Positions 1-24,960 of a stretch of DNA of 40,335 nt are shown here, piece after piece. The notes beneath the pieces are model-generated. The model saw nothing but the letters and a program-made list of their open reading frames with translations. It was not told the DNA's origin and searched no databases. Origin of the DNA: Phallusia fumigata (taxonomy: Eukaryota > Chordata > Ascidiacea > Phlebobranchia > Ascidiidae); assembly GCA_008931825.1 (NCBI GenBank), contig QXVZ01007723.1:1658-41992 (forward strand), in the 5' to 3' direction. The position numbers and the translations under genes were made by a program. Every line of letters starts with the position of its first letter. Within the stretch, counting starts at the first letter, position 1.

Positions 1-689
1 TATAGGTTGTTTAAAATTTTAGCCTGATCGGTCAAGTATTTACCCTTGCGGCCGCAAATACGTGTATAACAGCTGGCTGTTTTGCTCCGAATGCAACACG
101 ACCTGACGCGAGGGAGTGATTGACGATTTTACGGCTCAAGCGACGCAGCGCTCAGCGGTTGGTCACAGACTGCTACTTCACACACAAACGGGCGTTTATG
201 GGGTGCGGCCAGGAGGGCGTTTAATTTTAATTGTCTTGTTTTATGACGGACGAAGCTCAGCTGTTTATATTACATCACTGGTTTAGGTGATTGCGTAGCG
301 TAAAGAAATGCGTCTGCTAAATAACGTTGTGGGGGTGATACATTACAATAACTTTGCTTTCGAATACAGTTCTACTCTTGTACAAAAGCACGTAAGCGCA
401 TGGTTAGTTGGCAAAGAAGCTTAATGTTATTGTTGTTAAATTTTTAGCGCATTACTGAAACCGCGCTGAAGAGATTCGTTAAGGGTTTGTTGCGGCTCGG
501 CCAAAGGTCACTGTAGGTCAAACTATTGGTTAATGTGGCTGGGGGGTTTAAATTGTGCTGTTTACAGTAAGATTGTAATTGGCATAATGTACAAAATGAT
601 TTGGTTAGAATATATGTGGAAATCTTTACTTTTTGTTTTTCCAACGATTTTTAAACTGATCACATCCTAAAACATCGCTACTATTTAGA

Positions 690-850
690 AACTTCATGTG
701 TGTGGGGACCCATATGTTTATGCTAGCAGAAACAATCATGTCGTAAAATGCCAAGGAAATTTGGGACCCAATGGTATGCAGACATTGAATATGTATCCAA
801 CGTAATGAAAGAAATGGTACATATATGAAAAACATCATATTGTGGTGGTA
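690..850 (-). repeat. Dispersed repeat copy, inverted
   Basis: Read on the minus strand, this stretch contains CATTGGGTCCC, then CATGATTGTTTCTGCT, then ATGGGTCCCCACACA. The same words occur in the same order on the plus strand at about 24194-24266. A fragment with the GGGTCCCCACA word also occurs on the minus strand near 1674-1690. It is an interspersed family; the element class is not recognised. Confidence 0.6.
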
Positions 851-1259
851 GTGTATGTGGAATGACAATATGGAGAGCGCCACCTCTCTAGTTGGCTTTG
901 TAGTTGTTAAACTGTGTCATGTTTAAGTCACTATTACATATTGTTTTGTGATTATGGGTACCCTTTTCTGAAGGGGATACATATTGTTTCCACTGGTTGC
1001 GCTTAAAGCCAGTCTTCAATGGTCAGCTGTTTTAACCATAAAAAATGGCGTATTTAAAGTGGCATGTAAAATTACCAACTCAACAGTTCAAAATGTCTTC
1101 CAAAAAACAAATTTACATTTAACTTGGAAGGGAATTAAGTGTTTCACAGAAATCCAAGACATTGCTTTCCAGATTTGTAAACATGTTTCCACTGAAAAAA
1201 CGGTTGCTTGAACTACATTTGTACCAATTGGTCAAAATTTTAATACTGTGAAATTTAGT

Positions 1260-1440
1260 CAATCGAAGTGATCACATATCCCAGCATTTGATCAGCAGTA
1301 GTTGCCCTTCTATAGAATGTGTCAAGTTATTATACAATGTCCAATTTGGATGAAATGTAACATCCCATTGTGATACATTGATTGCTGTGTTTAAACCCTT
1401 AGCCCCAACAGTTACCATCTTGCCTCTATTTAGGGGTCGA
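1260..1440 (-). repeat. Dispersed repeat copy, inverted (GGTAACTGTTGGGGCT family)
   Basis: On the minus strand this reads GGTAACTGTTGGGGCT followed by AAACACAGCAAT and later GGACATTGT. The same order of words is found on the plus strand in the tandem units at 24391-24520. The copy is diverged and sits in the SIK3 5' intron. Same family as the tandem array at 24130-24960. Confidence 0.6.
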
Positions 1441-1940
1441 GCTAGTAAACCTTGTTTAATTTAAATAAAATTTTTGCTGTTGTTAAATTGGGTTATTTGA
1501 CTTTGGCTAACCAAAGTTTATAGATTATTTTATCATGGTCATTCTGTTTTTTCACAAACTCACAAAGCAAATAAAATTTGTTGAAAAAATATGGTATTGT
1601 TTCATACACATATTCACAATCTCCTGCAATTTTGACTGTGTGTTTAAAAAAATGCATATTTTGCAACTGCAGTTGTGGGGACCCTTGCATTTCTGTCTTG
1701 CCATCAAACACTTGGTTAGCAGGGAATTTAATACAAAATATATTAGTAAATATATATCCATTTTAATTTGGGTCATTTTGTATGTGAAATGTTAATGTGG
1801 CCACCCTTCTAGTTTTGTTTTATTTTTATCACATTAGAAAAACTTTTAGTCTAGTTAAATTTTACAATAAAATTAGTTGATTCTTTGACCAAATGAGTTT
1901 TAAATTTAGGTATTTTTGTGTTATTAAATTACATCTATAG

Positions 1941-15244
<13,304 letters not shown>

Positions 15245-17304
15245 GTCATTACATGTTTGCCTCTGCATCGTTTGTGCAAAAATTTTATACCTTGTTAATG
15301 ATTTTCACTGCACAGACAGTGGCTAGAATATATATTTTTACAGAGTGTTTGAACCAGCTTGTTTCCATCAATATTTTAGAAGTGTTTGATTAACACTAGC
15401 TTTGGTTTTGGAAAAAAACTCTTTTGTATTGGCCAAAATGATAAATGAATTCTAGTTTCAAATATTTGAAGCAGTTCTATAAACTGAATGCGCATAAGTT
15501 GATGTACCATGTCCAGAACTAATGGTTTGCACAAATCTATGAGAGGGATATGAATTTTTTAAAGCAATGCAAAAGCACAAGCAAAATTATATTTGCTTTT
15601 AAATACTGATACATTTACAATCATGGTTGCAATGCCTCATTCAGCAAGTATAAAACCAATTTTAAACTGCGTTTACATGTACATCACACACTGTTTACCC
15701 CAATTTGATTTTTGCTTGTTATAATAGGGAGATAGTGTGATTGATTTATTTTCACTAAATGTCGTTACCGAAACTATTTTGTATGTTTAAATCAGTTGCA
15801 ATTGCATTGAATGCAAGAGCCCGCCACAAAACCGGTTGTATATATATATATACTTGTTAATCCATCTCATTATTTCTGACAAAATTGCTTTGAAGCCACA
15901 ACAGATTGTACAACTGTTTAATGGATGTTTCCAAAATGCCAGAACTAAAAAACATAAAATGGTGAAAAAGGTATTATGTTAAACCTGCGAAGTTATTCCA
16001 ATACTAAAGAATTTAACATATTTGATAAATAGAATGTAGTAAAAATATGCTGTTCATGTAGTGATAGGTGCAGTAATAGCTTACAAGTTCCAACATCTTG
16101 AAACAGTATTACACAGAAATTTAATCATGTTGTTTTACTTGAGTAAAGGGTATTTTCACATTACTGTCCATTCCTGTGTACTGGCAGGTTGTGTCAGAGT
16201 TGGACACTTTTTAATGCTTGCCTGTTTGCAAACCTACTCCTGACATTTACTTTTAGTTTGTCAAGCCTTTACATTTCATGCCATCATCGCCGTGTGTTGT
16301 ATCATTGTGAGTTTCCTTCTTATTCTGTAATAACACAATACATTTGCTTGTGACCAACTCGTCAGTGTTGAAATAGAATCACGATCCCTGTTGCATTGTG
16401 CAAGCGGACGGCCGAACTGTTAATCATACGTAAGAAGTGTTCTGCACAGTCGCTTGCCTTGTATCTTGCTCATGTCCCAGACACATAAAAACATGTGCAT
16501 TTGCCAACTTTTACCCAAATCTTACCCCAAACCCAGTAAATTTTTAATCTGTCCCAGCATTTGTGTAAAAATAAATCAACGTTTCTCAGTCTGAAACCAT
16601 GCCAATGTTATCTATAGCTCTTTGCACACGTTTTATGCTTTTACAAGTTTTTACTTCTTACCGCAAAATGAACAGTTGTAGCATCATCACTACAAGGCTG
16701 TTCCACTTTTCTATTGTATGTCTGTGCTACTATCCCTATGTTGTCTTGACTGAGAATAAAGTTAAAATCTGACATACCTGACTGCTAAATAAGAATGGGG
16801 CTGATGAGTAAAATGCATGATACCAATTTTACACACACATATGTAGGTTAAACAGTGCACAAGGATAGAGCAACACAATTAACCTGATAAAACATACCGA
16901 CATAATATCCCTGGTAATTCCTATCGCCAATGATGTCTTTACAAGTAGCATACAAATTCCTTAAATGCACCCTGAATACAAATTGCATCTAATTGATATG
17001 ATACTATATGTATATACAGACATGATAGATCTTAAAAGAAAAATTAGTGCAAAACATCGTACCATTTTTTAGTTGGTTGGTGTTTTTTGGTCATTGTAAG
17101 GATAATGACAAAATTACACATTCGATAAAATCTTATCAAGCATCTCTACTTCAAATAAACTTACATTTGTGATTTAAAATTTTTACTAAATAAAACACTA
17201 ACTAGATTCAGATCACCACATACAATACACAAACATTTTTCACAAGCCTTCTCTGAATTTCTGATTTGGTGTAATAAAAAACGAAAAACATTGCCAGGCA
17301 TAAC
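15245..17304. other. SIK3 3' UTR and convergent intergenic region
   Basis: About 2 kb between the SIK3 stop and the Flattop stop on the opposite strand. It includes a short TA microsatellite at about 15839-15852 and plus-strand AATAAA words near 16570 and 16755. No canonical minus-strand polyadenylation signal was noticed close to the Flattop stop. No further coding exon was recognised. Confidence 0.65.
16755..16760 (+). terminator. Sik3: Candidate SIK3 polyadenylation signal
   Basis: An AATAAA hexamer about 1.5 kb after the SIK3 stop. An earlier AATAAA lies at about 16570. Either could serve; only transcript ends would decide. Confidence 0.35.
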
Positions 17305-19233
17305 TTAACATGCATCTGCTACTAGTTCAACATCTTCATGTAGACTTTTGTTTGATGCTGGCCGTTCTGGTAAACACAAAATATCTATGAATTTTAAATT
17401 TCAATCAGTTGTTTTTATCTGAACAACCTGCTTAGTAAAATTCTGTAATATACCTGCTATGCATCATCATTTTACAATAGCAAGCTCCCAAAATGTAACA
17501 TAGCTAGTTTGTTGACTACCTGATAGTGGGGGAGAAAGATGTTGTGGATGTGGAGAAGGACCTTTTGATAATTCTGGAGACAGTCGCTCATCAAACATCT
17601 CAGGTGAAGGAATTCTTGGTGAAGTTGATTTTCTACAATGGGATGTTCATATCAGGCGATTAAAATAAGCACACACGCTGTAATTTCCCAATGTTGTTTT
17701 GCATTTAATACTTGTTACAACAATTTTTGTCATTGCAAGAAATTATCACACTTGAGTATGTAAGCACGTGTTAGGTACAAAATTTGTTACTCTTTTAGTA
17801 AATTGAATTTACCTTGATGGTGCGCTGTGGCAACTTCCACGTATTTGCTCTGGTGAATTCTGTTTGGAACGAGGGGTTGGAGATTTTTTTACTGCTCCAG
17901 ATGGCTGTGGTACTTTTTCAGTGGCAGATTTTCTTGGCGTTGACACTCTTCCAGACTAAAAAGCACACAGATATCAAATAGGCACACTTTCTAAATCTGA
18001 GTGTCAGGTGTAGTCGAACACAATAAACATTTTTTTTTGCCTAAATAATTTTTGTTTGTTTGATTTTATTCTCAGTGTGACTGCATTATGAATGTAATGA
18101 GTCATTACCTCATTTGCTGTAAAACTTTCACTTGATTTTTTCAATTTTGTTATCAGATTCCACTAATTCCTAATGGGAATACACCATAAGCCCTGGGATA
18201 AGGGTTGCAACCTAACAACTACAAAATAGTTGCACAACACTCAGCTTGTTGGTTGGCTATTTTCTTCTTTGATATTTGATAACCCATTACAGCAACTTAT
18301 CTTCTTGCTCACAAAGCACTGTTTCAAATTAAAGCTTGTTATATCAAATAACAAGCATTGTTAAGTTGATATTTTATACACTGAATGAAATGTGTGTTTA
18401 TAATGTGTCATTAACTTACCTAATCTTGTATACACTTTTGGTAAATTACAAAAAAAGGAATTCACAAAACAATGTAAGCACTTTCTAATCTCCATTATTT
18501 TCATCTTTCTCATTTCAAGTATTCATAATACAACAAAGCTTTAAATAAATAGCAAGTTGCCTATTACAAATATCCATGTACCTTTCCTGGTGAGAATTCC
18601 TTGTAGCCATTAACAGCATTATTCAGAGGTGATGTTTCCTTAAAACTGAGTAGATTGTTTGCAGCCCGAGCTGATCTTGCAGTGTAAGAGGGTCTTGCTG
18701 GGGGAATATTCCTTGGCATATCCCAAGTACCTGCAATGCAGGAGTATTGAAATAAAACTTTAAGGACAATGTACCAAATATAAGTAATTTCAATTATTTT
18801 ATTAAAATTTATGCTTTTCAGATAAGTTTATTTAGAGCAACTTAGGCATACAATTTTACCCATAAAAGTTCCCCATGGTGATTCAGTTGACCGAGGAATT
18901 GCTGATTTTAGGTGGCCCCGATCAGTTGCTATAATTTGTGTAAAACCTTCCAATGTGCTTGGTCTTTCTTTGTGCTTTCTGGGCACTGTCCAATTCTTCA
19001 GTTTTTTTGGATTAAATGCATCTTCATACTGTTGATGAAGTTAAAAAGAAACTATAGCTTGTCTTATCAACTAAACAGGATCTATTGTCAAACTAAGAGA
19101 TTATTTGGTTGATAGCTGAATTATTGCAATATTTTAAGTTAGCTACACAAAAACTCGCACATGTTTCTGTTTTGATCGCTTCTAAGTTCGAGGGTGTGGC
19201 ACTTACTTGATTTGCACTGAAATGTGACGACAT
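17305..19233 (-). CDS. Cfap126: Protein Flattop (CFAP126 family), complete
   Basis: Flattop is a basal-body/ciliary microtubule protein involved in basal body positioning and planar polarity in vertebrates. Minus-strand exons in transcript order: 19207-19233, 18860-19028, 18582-18730, 17813-17955, 17520-17632, 17305-17366. All have GT donors and AG acceptors and consistent phases, giving 220 residues (human about 177). The start MSSHFSANQ matches the family N-terminus (SANQYE). Diagnostic segments are QYEDAFNPKKLKNWT, GFTQIIATDRGHL, SAIPRSTESPWGTFMGTW and MPRNIPPARPSYTARS, spanning residues 10-90. The rest is Ser/Pro/Lys-rich with SP motifs (SPRIPSP, LSPELS), low complexity and poorly conserved. 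It is convergent with SIK3. No start-proximal acceptor was seen, so the 5' end is uncertain. Confidence 0.93.
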
Positions 19234-20022
19234 CCCGGCAAATGCAAAACGACAGATAACACGTGGAATGTACTTTTTGTTTTATTTTATCTGTGAACAC
19301 AATAAACAACAACTCTATGAAGATTTACTTTGATATAAATGTACAGACTGACTAAATTCAATTAATTTTTCTGCTGAAAAAAGTCATTAACATACCGTGC
19401 CAAAGAAACCGACAGTCTTTTTCCTTGGGCAACTTTTCAGCGGGGATCGAGTTACCATAACAACTACGTTCTTGGGGGCGCTAGACTGACCTGTATTACA
19501 ATTTTTAATTTTTTTCAAAAATGTCATTGCAAGTGCCAACTTACGTACACTGCAATTAAAAATAATTATTTTTAACCGTTTGTAAATGTCACACACTTAA
19601 ATGAGTTCAAAGATAGCACCACCCGTTCGTCGCATAGAATTCGCCCATAAATAATAAATTAGTAAGGGAACAAGCCAAGTTAAAGTACATAATTCTGATT
19701 TAAACCTTGAATATGTATGTGGCAAACCCCTAGACATGTTATATATTGACTCCCCCTCCTCTTGCGTCTATGTGCATTGCCTGTTTTGTGCGTCAGCGAT
19801 ATAAGGGGCTTCCCCTAAACTTAACAGCAGAAAGCGTTTAGGTGTTTTTCGTTGACCTAAATACAACCACTGTGCAAAAAAATGAAAGTAATAATACAGT
19901 TTATTCTCCTAAACCAGACTAAATTCGATTTGTTTTGATTTTGTAAGGTTAGGTTTAACAGATTTATTTAAACAGAACAATTTAACACTTTAACTTTGTT
20001 TCGGAGAAATTAAGAATTGCTA
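19234..20022. other. Flattop upstream region
   Basis: Sequence upstream of the Flattop ATG on the minus strand, presumably containing its promoter. No TATA box with a convincing position and no coding exon was recognised. The minus open frame at 19387-19596 has no recognisable similarity. Confidence 0.5.
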
Positions 20023-21522
20023 TGTTTGAGCTTCCGGAATTAGCAAGCGGCATCTTAACTAACTGACGTGCGTGCTTGGTGCTTGAGAGATCGTTGCAAA
20101 GAGTTAGATGCTTTCCAAAACAGGTGTATCTATTCAAAATTTAATTTGGAAACAGTTTGAAATTATCGCATTGTATCAAATTTGTCTGAGGTTGAAAGAC
20201 ACAGCCACAGGAAGAATTTAAAAATCCAAGAGGACCAAACCTCCATTCACATTTTCAACATACAAATAACTCGATGATTATAAATATATATTCATTGTGC
20301 ACGTACAGAGAAAGGTAAATAGTAGGGAAAAAATGCGGAAAATTTGGCAGAGATTTTTTCAGCAATAAGCGGGAAAATAATAAGTTCAAGGCAATCATGG
20401 ATGTATACGATCAAAACAAAGACTGTGTCTACTGTAGATCAAATATCATATCAGACAAACAAAACAAAAGTGTCATAGCAAATAACAGAAACTGTGGATT
20501 TTCGCAGAACATAATTTTGGAACAAATCTGGATGCAAACATAACTATACGATAGGCCTAGAAATATGATTTCTTTTATACTAACAAGGTAATAATCGTCG
20601 AAGTCTTTTGCAATTGTTTGCAGAGGGAACATTGTCGCATGTCGCTTCAATACTTTACATTACCTAAACAAATTCCGCCCTAAAATACAATGTCGCAGTC
20701 GCAGTCCAGAGAGCACTGTTTTATGAAACTTCATCAAACGTTTTATGGTGTTATACGTGTAAAAATTGGTTTACCATGAAACCTTTGTGCTTGCGACCCA
20801 AGATAGCCAGTTTTGAGATACTTAAAGTATTTTTTAATCTTAACTAGCTTTTAAATACCCTCGGATGTGATTTTGGAAGTCAGTAATACAGATGTCACGG
20901 TTTCTTGCTGCTGTTTGGTACCTCAAGGAAGATAAATCTTTCAAGCATGTGGTTAACTCGTTGCAAAGATGTATGATCGGACAGCATATGTACCGAGAAC
21001 CCAAACCGTGATGGTAAAGTCACGTTTTAGGGTCTCAGGGACATCAACCGCCAAAAGTGAAACCACAACTGTTCGTTATATAAGTTACTATGCAAGCTTG
21101 TTTACTCAGCTTCGAATTTCATTTCCTTATCAAACTTTTTTGTTTTTTAACTGAGATCATTACTGGTTATTCAAGTGCTCACAATGGTTATATTCTTGTT
21201 CACAAAAATCTTACTTTGGAGGCTAGGGAGTGATATTTGGAGGCCAAATGGGAGCTAGAAGGTTGCACAGTAGTGTAAATCTTACTATACAACCAACTAC
21301 CTCAAGTCTGACACTCTTACTTTTGCCAATGCCCGTACTCTCAAGTAATTTGGTTGAAATTTCGTGGATTCTGACACCCATAAACTCGAGCTTGAGATCC
21401 AATGAGGTCTCCACACACAAGTTCAAATTTCTGGGTGCGAGCATCACGCAGCGGTTACGAAACTTGCCATTGACACTACTTTATATTAACCACTGACGTA
21501 TAGCCTCTGGCCAGACGATAAA
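20023..21522. repeat. 1.5-kb direct duplication, copy 1
   Basis: It begins TGTTTGAGCTTCCGGAATTA and ends CCAGACGATAAA immediately before the run of Ns. It is nearly identical to 21767-23360, differing by scattered substitutions, small indels and a 104-bp segment missing here. Short open frames in the two copies are not conserved: one is broken by a 1-bp indel near 20958. That argues against coding function. Confidence 0.9.
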
Positions 21523-21766
21523 NNNNNNNNNNNNNNNNNNNNNNNNNNNNNNNNNNNNNNNNNNNNNNNNNNNNNNNNNNNNNNNNNNNNNNNNNNNNNN
21601 NNNNNNNNNNNNNNNNNNNNNNNNNNNNNNNNNNNNNNNNNNNNNNNNNNNNNNNNNNNNNNNNNNNNNNNNNNNNNNNNNNNNNNNNNNNNNNNNNNNN
21701 NNNNNNNNNNNNNNNNNNNNNNNNNNNNNNNNNNNNNNNNNNNNNNNNNNNNNNNNNNNNNNNNNN
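21523..21766. other. Assembly gap (run of Ns)
   Basis: A run of 244 Ns lying exactly between the two copies of the 1.5-kb duplication. Confidence 0.99.
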
Positions 21767-23360
21767 TGTTTGAGCTTCCGGAATTAGCAAGCGGCATCTT
21801 AACTAACTGACGTGCGTGCTTGGTGCTTGAGAGATCGTTGCAAAGAGTTAGATGCTTTCCAAAACAGGTGTATCTATTCAAAATTTAATTTGGAAACAGT
21901 TTGAAAGTATTGTATCAAATTTGTCTGAGGTTGAAAGACACAGCCACAGGAAGAATTTAAAAATCCAAGAGGACCAAACCTCCATTCACATTTTCAACAT
22001 ACAAATAACTCGATGATTATGAATATATTCATTGTGCACGTACAGAGAAATAGTAGGGAAAAAATGCGGAACATTTGGCAGAGATTTTTTCAGCAACAAG
22101 CGGGAAAATAAAAAGTTCAAGGCATTCATGGATGTATGCGATTAAAACAAGGACTGTGTCTACTGTAGATCGAATATCATATCAGACAAACAAAACAAAA
22201 GTGTCATAGCAAATAACAGAAGCTGTGGATTTTCGCAGAACATAATTTTGGAACAAAGCTGGATGCAAACATAACTATACGATAGGCCTAGAAATATTAT
22301 TTCTTTTATACTAACAAGGTAATAATCGTCGAAGTCTTTTTGCAATTGTTTGCAGAGGCAACATTGTCGCATGTCGCTTCAATACTTTACATTACCTAAA
22401 CAAATCCATAAAAGTTTAGGCTGGTTAATCACTGGGATGGCGCGCATCATTTTGCAGCGGCGTAATTTAGCTATTTGTTGAAACCAGTGACAGATATTTA
22501 AATTAAAATTCCGCCCTAAAATACAACGTCGCAGTCGCAGTCCAGAGAGCACTGTTTTATGAAACTTCATCAAACGTTTTATGGTGTTATACTTGTAAAA
22601 ATTGGTTTACCATGAAACCTCTGTGCTTGCGACCCAAGATAGCCAGTTTTGAGATACTTAAAGTATTTTTTAATCTTAACTAGCTTTTAAATACCCTCGG
22701 GATGTGATTTTGGGACTCAGTAATACAGATGTCACGGTTTCTTGCTGCTGTTTGGTACCTCAAGGAAGATAAATCTTTCAAGCATGTGGTTAAACTCGTT
22801 GCAAAGATGTATGATCGGACAGCATATGTACCGAGAACCCAAACCGTGATGGTAAAGTCACGTTTTAGGGTCTCAGGGACATCAACCGCCAAAAGTGAAA
22901 CCACAACTGTTCGTTATATAAGTTACTATGCAAGCTTGTTTACTCAGCTTCGAATTTCTTTTCCTTATCAAACTTTTTTGTTTTTTAACTGAGATCATTA
23001 CTGGTTATTCAAGTGCTCACAATGGTTATATTCTTGTTCTCAAAAATCTTACTTTGGAGGCTAGGGAGTGATATTTGGAGGCCAAATGGGAGCTAGAAGG
23101 TTGCACAGTAGTGTAAATCTTACTATACAACCAACTACCTCAAGTCTGACACTCTTACTTTTGCCAATGCCCGTACTCTCAAGTAATTTGGTTGAAATTT
23201 CGTGGATTCTGACACCCATAAACTCGAGCTTGAGATCCAATGAGGTCTCCACACACAAGTTCAAATTTCTGGGTGCGAGCATCACGCAGCGGTTACGAAA
23301 CTTGCCATTGACACTACTTTATATTAACCACTGACGTATAGCCTCTGGCCAGACGATAAA
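21767..23360. repeat. 1.5-kb direct duplication, copy 2
   Basis: It begins TGTTTGAGCTTCCGGAATTA directly after the Ns and matches copy 1 through CCAGACGATAAA, then continues into unique sequence. It carries an extra 104 bp at about 22406-22509 relative to copy 1. Confidence 0.9.
22406..22509. other. 104-bp indel between the duplicate copies
   Basis: Present only in copy 2, between CTAAACAAAT and TTCCGCCC. It contains TGGCGCGCATC and AAACCAGTGACAG. No terminal repeats clear enough to call a transposon were seen; CCTAAAC just outside and GTTTAGG inside form a short inverted pair near the left end. Confidence 0.6.
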
Positions 23361-24129
23361 AGGGACCAAATATTTCATGGGTTAACAGATTACTTTATAT
23401 GTACGAGCGATCAATATTGCTACATTATTTAATTTTGTACATTTAACATGTTAATTTAATTCTAATGGCGTCCTTTCCCATTGTGACTGACATACCTATA
23501 GAACAGTAGTAAAAATGTACTTTACTCCTTTTTCAGCGAAAATCCAAATTAAGAATATTTAACATTTGGGCCGTTTACCATGCATTGGAACTGCCGAAGA
23601 TATAAGATTTTGAAATAACAACAGAGATACTTTTAGCAAATAAGCATTTATGTCATAGCAAGCGTCGGGGCTGCAGGAGAGAATTTCTAAGAAGCGTTGC
23701 ATCGTTCCTTTTCGTTCTTTATAATTGATGACCTCGAACCTGGCAAAATCGGAGTTGAAAAGTTTTCGATTATGTTGTACTTGCAAAGTGTTTAAGCACG
23801 AGAGCTTTATAAGCATTTTGGTGTTTTAAAGCAGTATACTTCAAAGTTTTAAAGTTTCCTAAGACGTGGGCCAGACATGAGAGTGGGATGGCAAATCCAC
23901 AACTGTAAGTCATCGCGTTTGTTGCTTGATTTTAACGGATTGTGTCCACAACTGTTTTATCTCACTAAACGTGTTGGTGCTGAAGATAGACATACTTTCG
24001 TGAGGCGTGGCAAGGTCCAAGAGGTAAAAGGTCAAAAACGCCCGTAATTATCATCAACATGTTTTTTCGAATTGTACGTTCGACTAAAGCGGAGTAGACA
24101 AAAACTAAAAGGGTGGCTTACCATATATA
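23361..24129. other. Intergenic, nothing recognised
   Basis: AT-rich sequence after the duplication. A minus-strand frame of 85 codons at 23559-23816 has no recognisable domain, splice context or homologue that I know, and is not called a gene. Confidence 0.5.
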
Positions 24130-24960
24130 GACATACTTCATACACTATTACCCGATTTAAAAAGAGGATATATTTCCTACATTATTTTACATTGGGTCTC
24201 ATAGTTACCTGAACTTTCTATGGCATGATTGTTTCTGCTGGCCAAAACGCATGGGTCCCCACACAAGCAAAGTTGTACATAATGCGTTTTTCTCAATACA
24301 TGTCAGGATTTCGGTGCAAACCACACTGACATGTTCTACAAACTGTCTGATGAACATCCAGTTCGGACATTGTTTAATATTCATAACTTTTTAGGGGGCT
24401 AGAGGGGTAACTGTTGGGGCTCGAGGGTAAAACACAGCAATTATTGTTCCATCATGGCATGTTAGACAAACTGTCCAAATTTCACCTAATTCGAACATTG
24501 TTCAGTATTTTGACCCATTTTAGGAAGCTGGTGGGGTAACTGCTGGGGCTATGAGGCCAAACAAAGATGTCAATAAACTACAAAGGCAAGTTATACAAAC
24601 TGTCCAAGTGCCACCTGATTTGGACATTGTTTAGTACTTTGACCCATTTAGGGGGCTAGTTGGGTAACCACTGGGGCCATTATGTAAAATATAGCAGTTA
24701 ATACACCACAATGGCCCAACCTAAAATGTATTAAAATTTCATCCCAATCAGAGATTGTTTAAACCACCAGAGGGAGCCACAAAACAACGGCCTCATGCTT
24801 ACTAAGTTGGTGACTCTTTTCGGGCTAGCGGGGTAACCACTGCAGCTGTGGGGCCAAACGAAACAGATGGCACAACACCATGATCATATCTACCAGCTGT
24901 AAAAGTTTCATCTAAATCCACCAAACATTTCATGGCAAAGCGACATGGACAAGCTCAGGG
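24130..24960 (+). repeat. Degenerate tandem repeat of about 128 bp, dispersed family
   Basis: Units begin with TTAGGGGGCTAG-type words at 24391, 24520, 24648 and 24819 (spacing 129, 128 and 171 bp). Each continues with GGGTAAC, TGGGGC, GGCCAAAC or GTAAAAC. The first three go on to a CAAACTGTCC or similar word and a GAACATTGTT/GGACATTGTT word, ending near TTTGACCCA. The left part (24194-24266) matches the inverted copy at 690-850, and the tandem units match 1260-1440. Units are strongly diverged. The class is unknown. Confidence 0.7.

Noticed and set aside
22729..22992. 87-codon plus frame in duplication copy 2
   Set aside because: The other copy has a 1-bp indel that breaks the frame, so it is unlikely to be under coding constraint.
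23559..23816. 85-codon minus-strand frame
   Set aside because: No recognisable family, no supporting splice sites or neighbours; could be real but cannot be supported from sequence alone.
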